Made by a program: the position numbers and the translations under genes. Shown one piece after another: positions 41,295-51,093 of a DNA stretch of 64,000 nt (position 1 is its first letter; each line of letters opens with the position of its first letter). Source of the DNA: Sporolactobacillus terrae DSM 11697. Its GTDB lineage: Bacteria; Bacillota; Bacilli; Bacillales; Sporolactobacillaceae. Location of the stretch: the NCBI RefSeq assembly GCF_000648615.1, contig NZ_JFZC01000004.1:62001-126000 (forward strand), in the 5' to 3' direction. The notes under the pieces were generated by a model, which was not told where the DNA came from, did no database searches, and saw only the letters and a program-made list of their open reading frames with translations.

Positions 41295-42278
41295 TTAAAA
41301 CAGCCAATGTTGGACAAATAGTGAGACAATTGCCAGCACAATCCAGCATATCAATCCAAGAAAGATCGGTCGAATTCCGTTTTTCAGCAGCTTGACAAAG
41401 TTCGTATTCAGCCCGATACAGACCATGGCCATGACCATCATATATTTCCCAGTTACTGTCAAAGCGTCCGTTAAACCTTGTGGTAATGAAAAAACAGTCG
41501 TCATGACGGATGCAGCTGCAAATCCAAGCACAAACCAAGGAAAGATTTTTGAAAAACGATAGGATCCGGCCTGTCCGCTGCTCTTTCGTGCAAAAATGAA
41601 TGCGAGTGCCAGCGTTACCGGAATAATCATCAAGGTCCGCGTCAGCTTGACAATGACCGCCAAATTGCCCGCATCATGACTGTATGTATATCCTGCTGCC
41701 ACAACAGACGATGTATCATTAATTGCCGTTCCTGCCCATAAACCAAATTGGTCATTACTCATGCCAAATAAGTGACCTAGAAATGGAAATAAAAAAGCAG
41801 CAATGACATTAAAAAGGAAAATTGTGGAGATGGCATGCGCGACTTCCTCATCTTTCGCACGAATAACCGGAGCGGCAGCCGCAATTGCTGATCCGCCGCA
41901 AATTGCCGTTCCCACAGCAATTAATGTCGTTGTTCGTCCTTCAGTCCGCAGCAGCTTCCCTGCGAGATATGCACCGAGAAAGGCTGCAGTCAAGGTGAAG
42001 ATCATCAGGAGCAGGGTTTGTCCACCAACATGGAGGATATCGAACAAGTTCAACCCGAACCCCATTAGAATAATGGCATACTGAAGGACCTTCTTGCTCG
42101 TGAAGACAACTCCAGGATGCCAAACTGCCGGCCTCTTCCAAAAGGAGAGAATCAAGCCAAGCAAAATGCCGATAACCGGACTGCCGACAATCGGAAAATA
42201 GGATCCGACCAGCCATGCGGGAATAGCAAGTCCAGCAGCCAGTCCAATACCCGGAAATTTTTCAATAAATGATGACAT
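41295..42278 (-). CDS. YeiH/UPF0324 family putative sulfate exporter
   Basis: The 327-residue integral membrane protein has about ten helices and the family motifs ICGGSAIAAAAPVI near residue 127 and GLWAGTAINDTSSVVAAGY near 180. Members are annotated as putative sulfate or sulfonate exporters, often near LysR regulators, which are missing here. It stands alone, with weak signals in the 258-base gap upstream. The transport substrate is not established. Confidence 0.85.
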   Translation of the reverse strand: MSSFIEKFPGIGLAAGLAIPAWLVGSYFPIVGSPVIGILLGLILSFWKRPAVWHPGVVFTSKKVLQYAIILMGFGLNLFDILHVGGQTLLLMIFTLTAAFLGAYLAGKLLRTEGRTTTLIAVGTAICGGSAIAAAAPVIRAKDEEVAHAISTIFLFNVIAAFLFPFLGHLFGMSNDQFGLWAGTAINDTSSVVAAGYTYSHDAGNLAVIVKLTRTLMIIPVTLALAFIFARKSSGQAGSYRFSKIFPWFVLGFAAASVMTTVFSLPQGLTDALTVTGKYMMVMAMVCIGLNTNFVKLLKNGIRPIFLGLICWIVLAIVSLFVQHWLF

Positions 42279-42536
42279 AAATCAAATCGTTCCCCTTTTT
42301 TCTAATAAACATAAAGCAAGCCCTTGAAAGGGCGAACGAATGGGTAAGCTGAGTAACCCGCTCTCTTATTAAGTTTGAATGCCATTGACTCAAGCGTACA
42401 CCTCTTTCAAAACGAGCAGCTATTTATGTTTACATCATTCGTTTATTGAAGCTTTTTTGGTTCAATAAACCCAAAGATTGATTATACACCGAGACCGCGA
42501 TGTGTGATCAGTGCTACTTTGTCAAACCTGTTAAAA

Positions 42537-42836
42537 TCATACGCTAAATAATGGCGCCAAGAAAATGAGCAGAACAATCGCTGCAATGATACAAACCGTT
42601 TGTTTTGTCGACAGCGCTCTACGCTGCTTTCCGTGAAAAAAATATTTAAATTGAAGCTTGTTTTGATAAACAAGTAACAAACCGAGTGCTGTTGCACTTA
42701 ATATCATCAAAAAACCGATCACATTAATTTTAAAATGAAGCAGCGTTTCCATGAAGGTGATGACAAGAGCAGCAAGCACACAAATCAGACTATGCATTAT
42801 CCAAGGTCGAAAAGGCACACCCCATTTTCTATTCAT
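42537..42836 (-). CDS. Small three-helix membrane protein
   Basis: The 99-residue protein has three hydrophobic helices (WIMHSLICVLAALVITFMET, INVIGFLMILSATALGLLLV, TVCIIAAIVLLIFLAPLFSV) and a basic loop between the last two (GKQRRALSTK). It is monocistronic. The family is not recognised. Confidence 0.65.
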   Translation of the reverse strand: MNRKWGVPFRPWIMHSLICVLAALVITFMETLLHFKINVIGFLMILSATALGLLLVYQNKLQFKYFFHGKQRRALSTKQTVCIIAAIVLLIFLAPLFSV

Positions 42837-43038
42837 TCGAATCCCCCATTTTGAACTTAAGGATGTAGCAGTTCACATGTTAAGCTTGTTTTCATTTTAT
42901 TGCAGTGCGTCTTGATTATGCTGGCATACTGGCGGAAAAGTACTGCTACATAAAAACAATCCGTACGGTTCATCCTATAACGGATAAACGAAAATGGCTT
43001 CTAACCATTCACGCAGCTTTAAAAAAGGAGGAGAAAAA

Positions 43039-43929
43039 ATGGTTGATACTGTCGTTCATGATCCTACAAAAGAATACACATCAAGCACCTATCCGAAACA
43101 GGAACAGCCGGCGCCGGGCCTGCAATCGCGTATGACCCCCATTCCTAATTGCGGTGAGCAGACCTATAAGGGCAGCGGGAAGCTTACAGGAAGGAAGGCA
43201 CTGATTACCGGCGGAGATTCAGGAATTGCGCGAGCAGCTGCGATTGCTTACGCGCGTGAAGGTGCTGATGTTGCTATAAGTTATTTACCCTATGAACAGC
43301 CCGACGCTGACGAAGTAAAGACGCTCATCGAAAACGCCGGTCAAAAAGCTGTCCTGATTCCCGGAGATCTGACAAACGAAGGTTTTTGTCAGCAAATGAT
43401 CGATCAAACCGTTAAAGCACTGGACGGCTTAGATATACTTGTTCTATCCGCCGGGATGCAGCAGGCATACGAAAGCATCAGCGATATTCCATCCAATATT
43501 CTGATCAAACATTTTGAAACCAATGTTTTCTCCATGTATTGGATTGTAAAAGCGGCATTAAAGCATTTGCCAAATGGCGCTTCCATTATTACCACAAGTT
43601 CGGTTGAAGCCTACAATCCAAGCCCGGATCTGCTTGCCTATTCGCCGACAAAAAGTGCCATCGTTGCGTTTACAAAAGGACTTGCCAAACAGTTGATTCA
43701 TCAAGGAATACGCGTCAATTCAGTTGCTCCCGGTCCCATTTGGACGCCGCTTCAAATAGCTGGCGGACAATTACAAAAAAACATTGCAAAGTTCGGTCAA
43801 GACACAATCTACAAAAGGGCCGGTCAACCTGCAGAATTAGCCGCTGCGTATGTATTGCTTGCTTCAGCAGAATCCAGTTATGTAACCGGACAAGTTTATG
43901 GTGTCACCGGCGGTATCCCTATTGCCTAA
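43039..43929 (+). CDS. SDR oxidoreductase of the YhdF/YdaD stress type
   Basis: The 296-residue SDR has an N-terminal extension ([20 protein letters not shown]) typical of Bacillus general-stress SDRs. The cofactor motif [12 protein letters not shown] lies near residue 57, then [10 protein letters not shown], and the catalytic Ser-Tyr-Lys in ITTSSVEAY and [13 protein letters not shown] near 202. AAAGGAGGAG fixes ATG 43039. In B. subtilis such enzymes are sigma-B controlled; I did not find a clear sigma-B promoter. The substrate is unknown. Confidence 0.88.
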   Translation: MVDTVVHDPTKEYTSSTYPKQEQPAPGLQSRMTPIPNCGEQTYKGSGKLTGRKALITGGDSGIARAAAIAYAREGADVAISYLPYEQPDADEVKTLIENAGQKAVLIPGDLTNEGFCQQMIDQTVKALDGLDILVLSAGMQQAYESISDIPSNILIKHFETNVFSMYWIVKAALKHLPNGASIITTSSVEAYNPSPDLLAYSPTKSAIVAFTKGLAKQLIHQGIRVNSVAPGPIWTPLQIAGGQLQKNIAKFGQDTIYKRAGQPAELAAAYVLLASAESSYVTGQVYGVTGGIPIA

Positions 43930-43954
43930 TCACAAGCACAAGGAAACGCTCCTC

Positions 43955-43993
43955 GTTTAACCCGCGGCTCAAAAGTGCGCTGCGGGTTTAAAC
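43955..43993 (+). terminator. Terminator after the stress-type SDR gene
   Basis: GTTTAACCCGC pairs with GCGGGTTTAAAC around a 16-base loop region, followed by GTGTTTTCC. Confidence 0.6.
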
Positions 43994-44135
43994 GTGTTTT
44001 CCTCCTCACCAAGTCGATCATCATCAAAATTGAATGGAATTGCTGTTTGATACTTTTCGATTAGTCATTCTGTGCTATACTTTTTTAGTACGCTGGCATG
44101 GCTGTACGAATACATAGATTTATGGAGTGTCTCGC

Positions 44136-44570
44136 GTGAAATACAACCCCAAAAAACTGCCTTTGCGCTTGAAGGCTTTAATCATAACGCTGATCACAAT
44201 CGGCGTTATTGCAACGGTTCTCATGACAATTGGTGCGCTTTATTTTGGGTTTATTGGCCTATTTAATTTATTAGGGATTCATTATGATGACTTCAATACG
44301 CTCTTTATGTTTACGATCCTTTATTGCGCGTTCAGCCTCATCGGCGAGGTCGTACTCAAAGGGTTTATTTATGTCGTTCACTACTTCAAAGTAAAAAAAT
44401 GGCAGATTAAATGGATCTTTCTTTTTCTCACAGCATTTTTTGTAAATATCGCAATCATTTCATCGCTTGATGATCAATTGACCGGGATCTATATTCATCC
44501 GGAAACCAAATTTATTGTCTCGTTGTTCCTCGCCGCACTCGATCTTGCCATGGAATGGGACAAAATATGA
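44136..44570 (+). CDS. Integral membrane protein of unknown function
   Basis: The 144-residue protein has four hydrophobic segments (ALIITLITIGVIATVLMTIG, FMFTILYCAFSLIGEVVL, WIFLFLTAFFVNIAIIS, FIVSLFLAALDLAM) and a basic start. GGAG at 44124-44127 favours GTG 44136; GTG 44127 overlaps it. It resembles uncharacterised YrvD-like membrane proteins only in general layout. It is a single gene, followed by a dispersed repeat. Confidence 0.68.
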   Translation: MKYNPKKLPLRLKALIITLITIGVIATVLMTIGALYFGFIGLFNLLGIHYDDFNTLFMFTILYCAFSLIGEVVLKGFIYVVHYFKVKKWQIKWIFLFLTAFFVNIAIISSLDDQLTGIYIHPETKFIVSLFLAALDLAMEWDKI

Positions 44571-44576
44571 GGCCTT

Positions 44577-44686
44577 CCCAAAAGGGTATTGGATACTGCG
44601 CTCCGGTTGCACGCATCAACAGAGCGCGACCGCGGGCAATTCAGGAGTCTCGCATCTTCGCACTTAATCCCAAAATAGACGTTTTT
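44577..44686. repeat. Dispersed repeat, copy A
   Basis: TCCCAAAAGGGTATTGGA, TACTGCGCTCCGGTTGCACG and CGCATCTTCGCACTTAATCC plus CAAAATAGAC reappear almost unchanged at 61271-61346. Copy A carries about 35-40 extra bases in the middle. It may be a decayed miniature element. Confidence 0.7.
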
Positions 44687-44821
44687 GGTTTCTGCCAAAA
44701 AACTGGACTTGATTCGTGAAGATTTGGCCAGGTGTGCATTCGTTCAACAGCTTCAATTCAGTTAGCGGAACGTTTGCCTTTAAATTCTCATGTTTACATA
44801 ATTTTATTTCTGTAATTTATT

Positions 44822-45661
44822 TTAGCTTCTTAGCGCACGATCAACTGCCGCACCATAGCCTTCGCCAAACATGATCAAGTGACAAAGCAGATAGTACAGC
44901 TGATACCATGGAACGCGTGCTTGCCATCCTTCTTCAAGTGGATACGCTTCTTGATAAGCTTGATAAAATTCAGATCCGAATCCTCCAAAAAGCAGCGTCA
45001 TCGCCAAATCCATCTCTCGGTTCCCGTAGAAAACAGACGGATCAATCAAAACAGGATCACCGTTTCGATCATACATAATATTTCCACCCCAAAGATCACC
45101 ATGAAGCAGACTTGGTGTCACGGTGCGGTTTTTGTAGGTTTGGCTGAATCGTTCGCCGAATCGTTCAAAGGCCTGCTGACGCGTAACATTCCAATACCCG
45201 CGCGCTTCTGCGTAACCGATGAGCGGCCCCAGTTTTCGTTCAAGATAAAAGGTTGCCCAATCCTTTTCACGCCGATTATCCTGGGGCAGCTGACCGGCGT
45301 AACTATTAAATGCAAAGCCGAATCGCGTGTCCGTTTGTCGATGTACATGTGCAAGGACGCGGCCAAGCTTTGCTTCATTCCGACGTGTCCCCTCTGCAAT
45401 CCACTCAAGGATTAAGTAATCCTGAGCCCCGATCACTCCTTTATGTATAACTTTTGGCGTACGAGCGGCCTTTCTCAGCAGTTCCAGCCCAGTGGCTTCC
45501 GAAGTGAAAAAGTTGTTATCGGTATGCTTATGAAGTTTTAAAAAGTAGCGCCGATCACCTGAATAGATGCTATATGCATCATTGATGTCGCCGCCGGGTA
45601 CCGATTGAACGTCATGAATCGATTTAAGGGGCAGCTGCGTTATGATTTGCTTTGATAACAT
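44822..45661 (-). CDS. Fructosamine kinase family protein
   Basis: The 279-residue protein has the fructosamine-3-kinase/aminoglycoside-phosphotransferase-like fold: N-lobe YFLKLHKHTDNNFFTSEATG, hinge LILEWIAEG, catalytic LLHGDLWGGNIMYD near residue 190 and the metal-binding LIDPSVFYGNREMDLAM. It should phosphorylate ketoamines on glycated proteins or small molecules for repair. AAGGAGG fixes ATG 45661. It lies 61 bases after the DmpA-type peptidase gene and may be co-transcribed with it. Confidence 0.9.
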   Translation of the reverse strand: MLSKQIITQLPLKSIHDVQSVPGGDINDAYSIYSGDRRYFLKLHKHTDNNFFTSEATGLELLRKAARTPKVIHKGVIGAQDYLILEWIAEGTRRNEAKLGRVLAHVHRQTDTRFGFAFNSYAGQLPQDNRREKDWATFYLERKLGPLIGYAEARGYWNVTRQQAFERFGERFSQTYKNRTVTPSLLHGDLWGGNIMYDRNGDPVLIDPSVFYGNREMDLAMTLLFGGFGSEFYQAYQEAYPLEEGWQARVPWYQLYYLLCHLIMFGEGYGAAVDRALRS

Positions 45662-45722
45662 GAGTCGTTCCTCCTTGTCTGTACCATGTTTAACTCGACC
45701 ACAGTATATAAATATTTGCTGA

Positions 45723-46823
45723 TTACGTAATGCTAAGTCCAAGTTTATCCATCAAAAAAGCAACTTGCGCGTCTGGCTGCTCCGCTTGAAGTGCTTTCAT
45801 TGCGTCACAGAATGAGTGAATCGGTCTGCCCTGCCGATCAACGGTTGCATCCGCATGGATAAGCGAGCTAAGTACCGACTCTTCTACCACGGATGCCGTC
45901 GCTCGAAAAAGCGAATCCATGACACTTTCGTGAAGCGACACATGCGTGGTCAACATTGTAGTTGAAGCATGCGGGATACGATTTGCTGTTGAGAAAGCGA
46001 GTGCAATTTCTCCACTGCCATTCCCGATAAACGCTCCTGTTCGTGAGATGCCCACACTGGAACGTTTGCATAGCCGTGTTAATTGCCGATGATCCAAAGG
46101 TAAATCCGTTGCCAAAATAACAAGGATGCTCCCTTTCTCCACTTCTTCATTTTCTTTGAAAAATGGATGCAACTTCGTACCAATTGGGCATCCGTAGATA
46201 TTTAAATCACGCAGGCTCCCAAAATTCGACAGTACAAGTGAACCAATGGTAAAGGGAAGCCCATCAATGACGACTTGACGCGATGCTGAGCCGATCCCGC
46301 CTTTAAGCCCGTAACAACACATGCCTGTTCCTGCACCGATCGCCCCTTCAGCGAAAGTATGTTCCACCGAAGCGATTGCTTGATTGACGTGCAGCTCCTG
46401 AATCGCCATTGCTCGAATATCATTAATCGTCCCATCGTTACATTCTAAAACAAGCGGATTCACGGTGCACGTTGTATCCCCTATGTCTGCATTCTGATTC
46501 AGCATATACTTAATCAACGCATTCATTGCTGTGCCCACAGCAAATGTGTTTGTCAGTAAGATCGGCGTTTCCAGTGAGCCAAGTTCATTGATCTGAATTA
46601 AACCGACACTCTTGCCAAATCCATTAATTATATGCGCAGCTGCAGGGAGTTTGGATTGAAACAGGTTGCTCGTTTGCGGAAGAATGGCGGTTACGCCGGT
46701 GTTTATTTGCTCCGTTTTGATTGTTGAATGTCCAACTGTAACGCCGGGTACATCCGTAATTAGATTTAGTGGTCCTTTCATGCCAACGCTTAATTCATCA
46801 TAAAGCGGCTTATTTAACCCCAT
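45723..46823 (-). CDS. P1 (DmpA/S58) family aminopeptidase
   Basis: The protein of about 366 residues belongs to the self-processing N-terminal nucleophile-type DmpA family: ITDVPGVTVGHSTI at the N-terminus, LLTNTFAVGTAMNALI near residue 90, GAIGAGTGM near 160 and SLVLSNFGSLRDL near 195, the region around the processing site. Members cleave N-terminal D- or beta-amino acids. GGAG lies only one base before ATG 46835, so ATG 46823 is preferred. The substrate is unknown. Confidence 0.85.
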   Translation of the reverse strand: MGLNKPLYDELSVGMKGPLNLITDVPGVTVGHSTIKTEQINTGVTAILPQTSNLFQSKLPAAAHIINGFGKSVGLIQINELGSLETPILLTNTFAVGTAMNALIKYMLNQNADIGDTTCTVNPLVLECNDGTINDIRAMAIQELHVNQAIASVEHTFAEGAIGAGTGMCCYGLKGGIGSASRQVVIDGLPFTIGSLVLSNFGSLRDLNIYGCPIGTKLHPFFKENEEVEKGSILVILATDLPLDHRQLTRLCKRSSVGISRTGAFIGNGSGEIALAFSTANRIPHASTTMLTTHVSLHESVMDSLFRATASVVEESVLSSLIHADATVDRQGRPIHSFCDAMKALQAEQPDAQVAFLMDKLGLSIT

Positions 46824-46976
46824 AATCGCATGCATACTCCTTTAATGGTCGAAAAATTAATTCGATAAATAAGATAGATCTATTTCTCCCCATTCTATCA
46901 TAACAGCATCAATGCTTTGCACTGAAAAGGGACTGGCAGCGCGCGGAACACGAATTAACGATCATCTGAAGAAACA

Positions 46977-47020
46977 CAAAAAAGCTGCCGTTTCCTGTTG
47001 ATCATGAAACGACAGCTTTC
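46977..47020 (-). terminator. Terminator after htpG
   Basis: Minus-strand AAAGCTGTCGTTTC pairs with GAAACGGCAGCTTT (one wobble) and is followed by a T-run, about 20 bases past the htpG stop codon. Confidence 0.85.
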
Positions 47021-47041
47021 TTAAATTAGAGTTCGTCTGCC

Positions 47042-48925
47042 TCAGCCCATTAACTCACAGATATTTTTGGAGAAGGCGACGGGGTCTTGAATTGGAAGCC
47101 CCTCAATTAATCGCGCTTGATTATACAAAAGACTCGTATAGAGGGCAACCTTGTTCTGGTCATTTAGATCGAAAGCGGCCTTTAAAGCCTTAAAAACGTC
47201 ATGATTTGTATTCACTTCAAGAACTTTATCCGCTTTAATGTTTTCATTATTCGGCATTTGATTCAATACTTTTTCCATTTCAATCGATACTTCACCCTCC
47301 GTTGCAAAGCAAACCGGATATGACTTCAAGCGTTTCGAAGCACGAACACCCTTTACTTGATCAGACAGAACTTCTTTCATCTTATCAAATAGGCCTTTAT
47401 TCGCTTTTTCTTCTGCTTCATCCTGTTTCTTTTCTGAGTCATCCTCAATGCCAAGATCACTGCTGGATACCGATTTGAATGCTTTTTCTTTATAACTCTG
47501 AAGCATTTTGATTGCAAATTCATCGATATCTTCAGTGAAGTAGAGGATTTCAAATCCTTTATCTGCGACAAGTTCCGTTTGCGGAAGTTTACTGATCTTT
47601 TCGATTGAATCGCCGACCGCATAATAGATATATTTTTGTTCTTCAGGCATCCGTGATACATATTCACCCAGAGTAACCATTTTCTTTTCTGTTGACGAAT
47701 AGAACATCAGCAGGTCTTGAAGATCATCCTTGTGCTGACCGAAATCTGAGTAAACGCCATATTTCAACTGGCGACCGAATGCTTTAAAAAATGTTTCATA
47801 CTTTTCACGATCATCTTTCAGCAGTTTTTGCAGTTCCTTTTTAATTTTATGATTAATATTCTTAGCAATTAATTTCAACTGCTTGTCCTGCTGCAAGATT
47901 TCGCGTGAAATATTTAGTGAAAGGTCTTCAGAATCGACAATTCCTTTGACGAAACTGAAATAGTCCGGCAGCAGATCCGCACATTTTTCCATAATCATGA
48001 CGCCGTTTGAATACAGTTCCAAACCTTTTTCATATTCCTTTGAATAGTAATCGAAGGGAATGTTTTCTGGAATGTAGAGGATTGCATGGTAGCGAATCAT
48101 ACCGTCTGCTTGAATATTAATGTAACGCAGCGGTGTGTCAAAACCATAATGCTTCTCTTTATAGAAGTTTTCATAGTCTTCAGGTTTAAGCTCCGATTTA
48201 TTTTTACGCCAGATCGGAACCATGCTGTTAATCGTTTGAACGTCTTTTACTTCTTCAAATTCCTTGTCGTTGTCTTTCTTTGGGCGGCTCTCAGTGATTT
48301 CCATTTTAATTGGATAGCGAATGAAATCTGAATATTTCTTTATAATTTCGCGCAGACGGTATTCTTCCAAATACTCGCTGTACTTGTCATCCTCAGTATC
48401 CTCCTTGAGGGTCAAAATGATATCGGTACCCACCGAGTCCTTGTCCGCGGTTGTGAGGGTGTAGCCGTCGATGCCTTCCGATTCCCACTTAAATGCTTGA
48501 TCGCTATCCAGCGCTTTACTGATTACGGTTACCTTATCTGCTACCATGAATGCCGAATAGAAGCCGACACCGAATTGACCGATAATGTCATGGTCGTCTT
48601 TCGATTCATTTTCCGATTTGAATTTTAAGGAACCGCTTTGCGCAATCGTGCCCAAATTTTCTTCCAGATCTTCCTCAGTCATGCCAATCCCGGTATCGGA
48701 GATTTTTAACGTACGGTTTTCTTTATCCGTTTTGATTTCAATAGAGTAATGGTCTTTGTCAAAATTAATTGCGTCATCGGTGAGCGCGCGATAATAGATC
48801 TTATCAATCGCATCGCTGGCGTTAGAAATGAGCTCTCTCAAAAAGATTTCTTTCTGAGAATAGATCGAGTGGATCATCATTTCCATCAATTTTTTGGATT
48901 CTGCCTTAAATTCTTTTACTGCCAT
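47042..48925 (-). CDS. htpG: Hsp90-type chaperone HtpG
   Basis: The 627-residue protein has the N-terminal GHKL ATPase domain ([44 protein letters not shown]), the middle domain with [15 protein letters not shown], and a C-terminal dimerisation domain. AAAGGGG precedes ATG 48925 ([10 protein letters not shown]); an upstream in-frame start at 48976 would run into CIRCE. A perfect CIRCE element and strong promoter control it, so HrcA repression is expected, unlike B. subtilis htpG. Confidence 0.96.
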   Translation of the reverse strand: MAVKEFKAESKKLMEMMIHSIYSQKEIFLRELISNASDAIDKIYYRALTDDAINFDKDHYSIEIKTDKENRTLKISDTGIGMTEEDLEENLGTIAQSGSLKFKSENESKDDHDIIGQFGVGFYSAFMVADKVTVISKALDSDQAFKWESEGIDGYTLTTADKDSVGTDIILTLKEDTEDDKYSEYLEEYRLREIIKKYSDFIRYPIKMEITESRPKKDNDKEFEEVKDVQTINSMVPIWRKNKSELKPEDYENFYKEKHYGFDTPLRYINIQADGMIRYHAILYIPENIPFDYYSKEYEKGLELYSNGVMIMEKCADLLPDYFSFVKGIVDSEDLSLNISREILQQDKQLKLIAKNINHKIKKELQKLLKDDREKYETFFKAFGRQLKYGVYSDFGQHKDDLQDLLMFYSSTEKKMVTLGEYVSRMPEEQKYIYYAVGDSIEKISKLPQTELVADKGFEILYFTEDIDEFAIKMLQSYKEKAFKSVSSSDLGIEDDSEKKQDEAEEKANKGLFDKMKEVLSDQVKGVRASKRLKSYPVCFATEGEVSIEMEKVLNQMPNNENIKADKVLEVNTNHDVFKALKAAFDLNDQNKVALYTSLLYNQARLIEGLPIQDPVAFSKNICELMG

Positions 48926-48979
48926 CAGTAATCCCCTTTCTCGTGAACCTCTATGTGAATGAGTTTTCCTACGCAAAGA

Positions 48980-49006
48980 TTAGCACTCTATAGCAAAGAG
49001 TGCTAA
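48980..49006. promoter_or_regulatory. CIRCE element (HrcA operator)
   Basis: TTAGCACTC-N9-GAGTGCTAA is a perfect match to the CIRCE consensus. It lies just downstream of the htpG -10 box, where HrcA would block initiation. Confidence 0.97.
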
Positions 49007-49013
49007 CACTCTT

Positions 49014-49042
49014 TTTATAGCCTATACGAACGGTTTTGTCAA
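49014..49042 (-). promoter_or_regulatory. Sigma-A promoter of htpG
   Basis: Minus strand TTGACA, 17-base spacer, TATAAA. Near-ideal consensus placed immediately upstream of CIRCE. Confidence 0.9.
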
Positions 49043-49141
49043 ATGAATGGTGATGCGCTGTTTCCCTAATAAAACGTTTACCTATTTTTCTTATCCATGA
49101 TACAATCGCAAAAGAAAGTTATACAAATTGAGGGTGAATGA

Positions 49142-49792
49142 ATGAAAACACTTTATATTGTTCGCCATGGCGAAACACTATTAAACTTGCTTAATCGCTC
49201 ACAAGGGTGGGCAGATTCCCCTTTAACACAAAAGGGTACGGATCAGGCAATTGACTTAGGAAATAGATTTGGGAAGGCTGGCATCCATTTCGATAGCGCC
49301 TTCTGCAGCGATACCGGGCGTGCCCGGCAAACCGTGCAACAGATTTTGATGTCCTCCAACAACACAACTGCACGGGTTCAGGAAAACATTCATCTCCGTG
49401 AAGCCTCTTTTGGCCGTTTTGAGGGAGCAGACAATGATGAAATGTGGGCACAAGGAGGTGCTGCTGTCGGCGAAACCGGAATGAGCAGAAAATCATCGAT
49501 CGGCCGTAAGATTAAAGCACTCTCGGGAATTAAACGTTTAGACACAATTCATTACGCCGAAGACTATACCGACGTTCAGAAGAGAATCAAGTCCTTTCAA
49601 GAAACACTTTGTCACACCCATGCTTCGAACATTCTGATCGTCACCCATTCCCTATATATCTGCTGTCTCGTTTACACACTAATCGATGATCAACAAGTGA
49701 TCGACAAAGTTCCCAATTGCAGTGTCACGAAACTGACCTTGGAAAACAACAAGTTTCAGCTTGGCTACATTGGACGCACCAACCAATTTTAA
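49142..49792 (+). CDS. Histidine phosphatase (phosphoglycerate mutase-like) protein
   Basis: The 216-residue protein has the nucleophile motif YIVRHGETLLN near residue 6, SDTGRARQT near 60, an acidic EASFGRFEGADN near 88 and a C-terminal His in IVTHSLYICC near 170. It fits broad-specificity cofactor-independent phosphatases rather than glycolytic mutase. A GAGGGTGA element precedes ATG 49142. Its substrate is unknown. Three 11-base AAATTTTAAAC-like units overlap its stop codon. Confidence 0.85.
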   Translation: MKTLYIVRHGETLLNLLNRSQGWADSPLTQKGTDQAIDLGNRFGKAGIHFDSAFCSDTGRARQTVQQILMSSNNTTARVQENIHLREASFGRFEGADNDEMWAQGGAAVGETGMSRKSSIGRKIKALSGIKRLDTIHYAEDYTDVQKRIKSFQETLCHTHASNILIVTHSLYICCLVYTLIDDQQVIDKVPNCSVTKLTLENNKFQLGYIGRTNQF

Positions 49793-49835
49793 ACAAATTT
49801 TAAACAAATTTTAGCGAAGCAATTGATGAAAACCA

Positions 49836-49873
49836 AAAAGAGGAGATCTTATGAATTCATGAGACCTCCTCTT
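49836..49873. terminator. Hairpin between convergent genes
   Basis: AAAGAGGAG/CTCCTCTTT arms enclose an inner palindromic ATGAATTCAT. It lies between the phosphatase and alaT genes and has a weak T-tract on either strand. Confidence 0.6.
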
Positions 49874-49926
49874 TCAATCGCTCACTAGTTAACAGCTTCA
49901 AATGGATGACCCCATAATCCTGCTGA

Positions 49927-51093
49927 TTAAAGATTGTCGACAAAATGACGAATACGTTTCATCGCTTCTCTCAATTGATGCATTGACGTCGCATAGGAGC
50001 AGCGTACATACCCTTCGCCACTGTCTCCGAACGCATTGCCGGGAACAACGACGACACGTTCCTCATGAAGCAAACGCTTGGCAAACGATTCGGAATCCAT
50101 GCCGGTTGATTCAATGTTCGGGAATGTATAAAAAGCGCCTTCAGGTTTGTAACAAGAAAGCCCCATCTCATTCAATGACTCAACAACAAAGTTGCGCCGC
50201 AAACGGTAACTTTTGCGCATTTCCGCCATATCGGATCGCCCATTGCGTAACCCTTCTAATGCGGCGTATTGGGCCATGGTTGACGCACACATAATGGCAT
50301 ATTGATGGATCTTCAGCATCCCCTGCGTGATCTCTGCTGGCGCGCAGACAAAACCGAGCCGCCAACCGGTCATTGCCATATCTTTCGAAAAACCACTCAC
50401 TAAAATCGTCCGTTCCCGCATCCCATCGATTGCGGCAAAACTAGTATATAGATCGTCATAGACGAGTTCCGCATAAATTTCATCGGAGAGAATCAGCAGG
50501 TCATGCTTTTCAGCAACACCGGCAACCTGTTCCATCTCTTCCTTGCTCAGCATGGAACCGGTTGGGTTGTTTGGTGAACAAATCATAATCGCTTTTGTTC
50601 GTTCCGTGACGGCGTCTTCCAACTGACGGGCTTGCACCTTAAAATCATTCTCTTTTTCTGCTGCTACAATAACGGGAGTACCTCCGGCTAGAGTGACGAG
50701 CGGCGCGTAAGAAACAAAGCACGGTTCAACCACCAATACTTCGTCCCCCGGATCGAGAATCGCACGCAGCGCAATGTCGATTGCTTCGCTTGCGCCAACC
50801 GTAACGGTAATCTCATGCGCCGGATCATAGGAAACACAATAATAGTCGTCAACGTATTTCGCAATCGCTTCACGAAGTTCCAGCAAGCCGGCATTAGCTG
50901 TGTAGGAAGTATGGCCGTCCTCCAATGAAAGAATGGCTGCTTCCCGCACATTCCAAGGCGTTACAAAATCCGGTTCTCCAACACCGAGCGAAATAACATC
51001 CGTCATCCCGGCAGTCGCATCAAAAAATTTGCGGATTCCTGAAGGTTTCAGGTTTTGAACATGATTTGCAAGATATGATGTTTTCAGCACCAT
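49927..51093 (-). CDS. alaT: PLP aminotransferase, AlaT/PatA-like
   Basis: The 388-residue class I aminotransferase has ICSPNNPTGSML near residue 170, the PLP Lys in LVSGFSKDMAMTGWRLGF near 233, and the carboxylate-binding Arg in YVRCSYATS near 367. It is closest in type to B. subtilis YugH/AlaT and PatA. The upstream Lrp-type gene overlaps by TAATG, exactly as in the alaR-alaT pair, so alanine transamination is the likely role. It is distinct from the aspB product. Confidence 0.87.
   Translation of the reverse strand: MVLKTSYLANHVQNLKPSGIRKFFDATAGMTDVISLGVGEPDFVTPWNVREAAILSLEDGHTSYTANAGLLELREAIAKYVDDYYCVSYDPAHEITVTVGASEAIDIALRAILDPGDEVLVVEPCFVSYAPLVTLAGGTPVIVAAEKENDFKVQARQLEDAVTERTKAIMICSPNNPTGSMLSKEEMEQVAGVAEKHDLLILSDEIYAELVYDDLYTSFAAIDGMRERTILVSGFSKDMAMTGWRLGFVCAPAEITQGMLKIHQYAIMCASTMAQYAALEGLRNGRSDMAEMRKSYRLRRNFVVESLNEMGLSCYKPEGAFYTFPNIESTGMDSESFAKRLLHEERVVVVPGNAFGDSGEGYVRCSYATSMHQLREAMKRIRHFVDNL

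Noticed and set aside
49785-49813. Three AAATTTTAAAC units at the phosphatase stop codon as a CRISPR or plasmid-type iteron
   Set aside because: The units are short, adjacent and without spacers; simple slippage duplication explains them.
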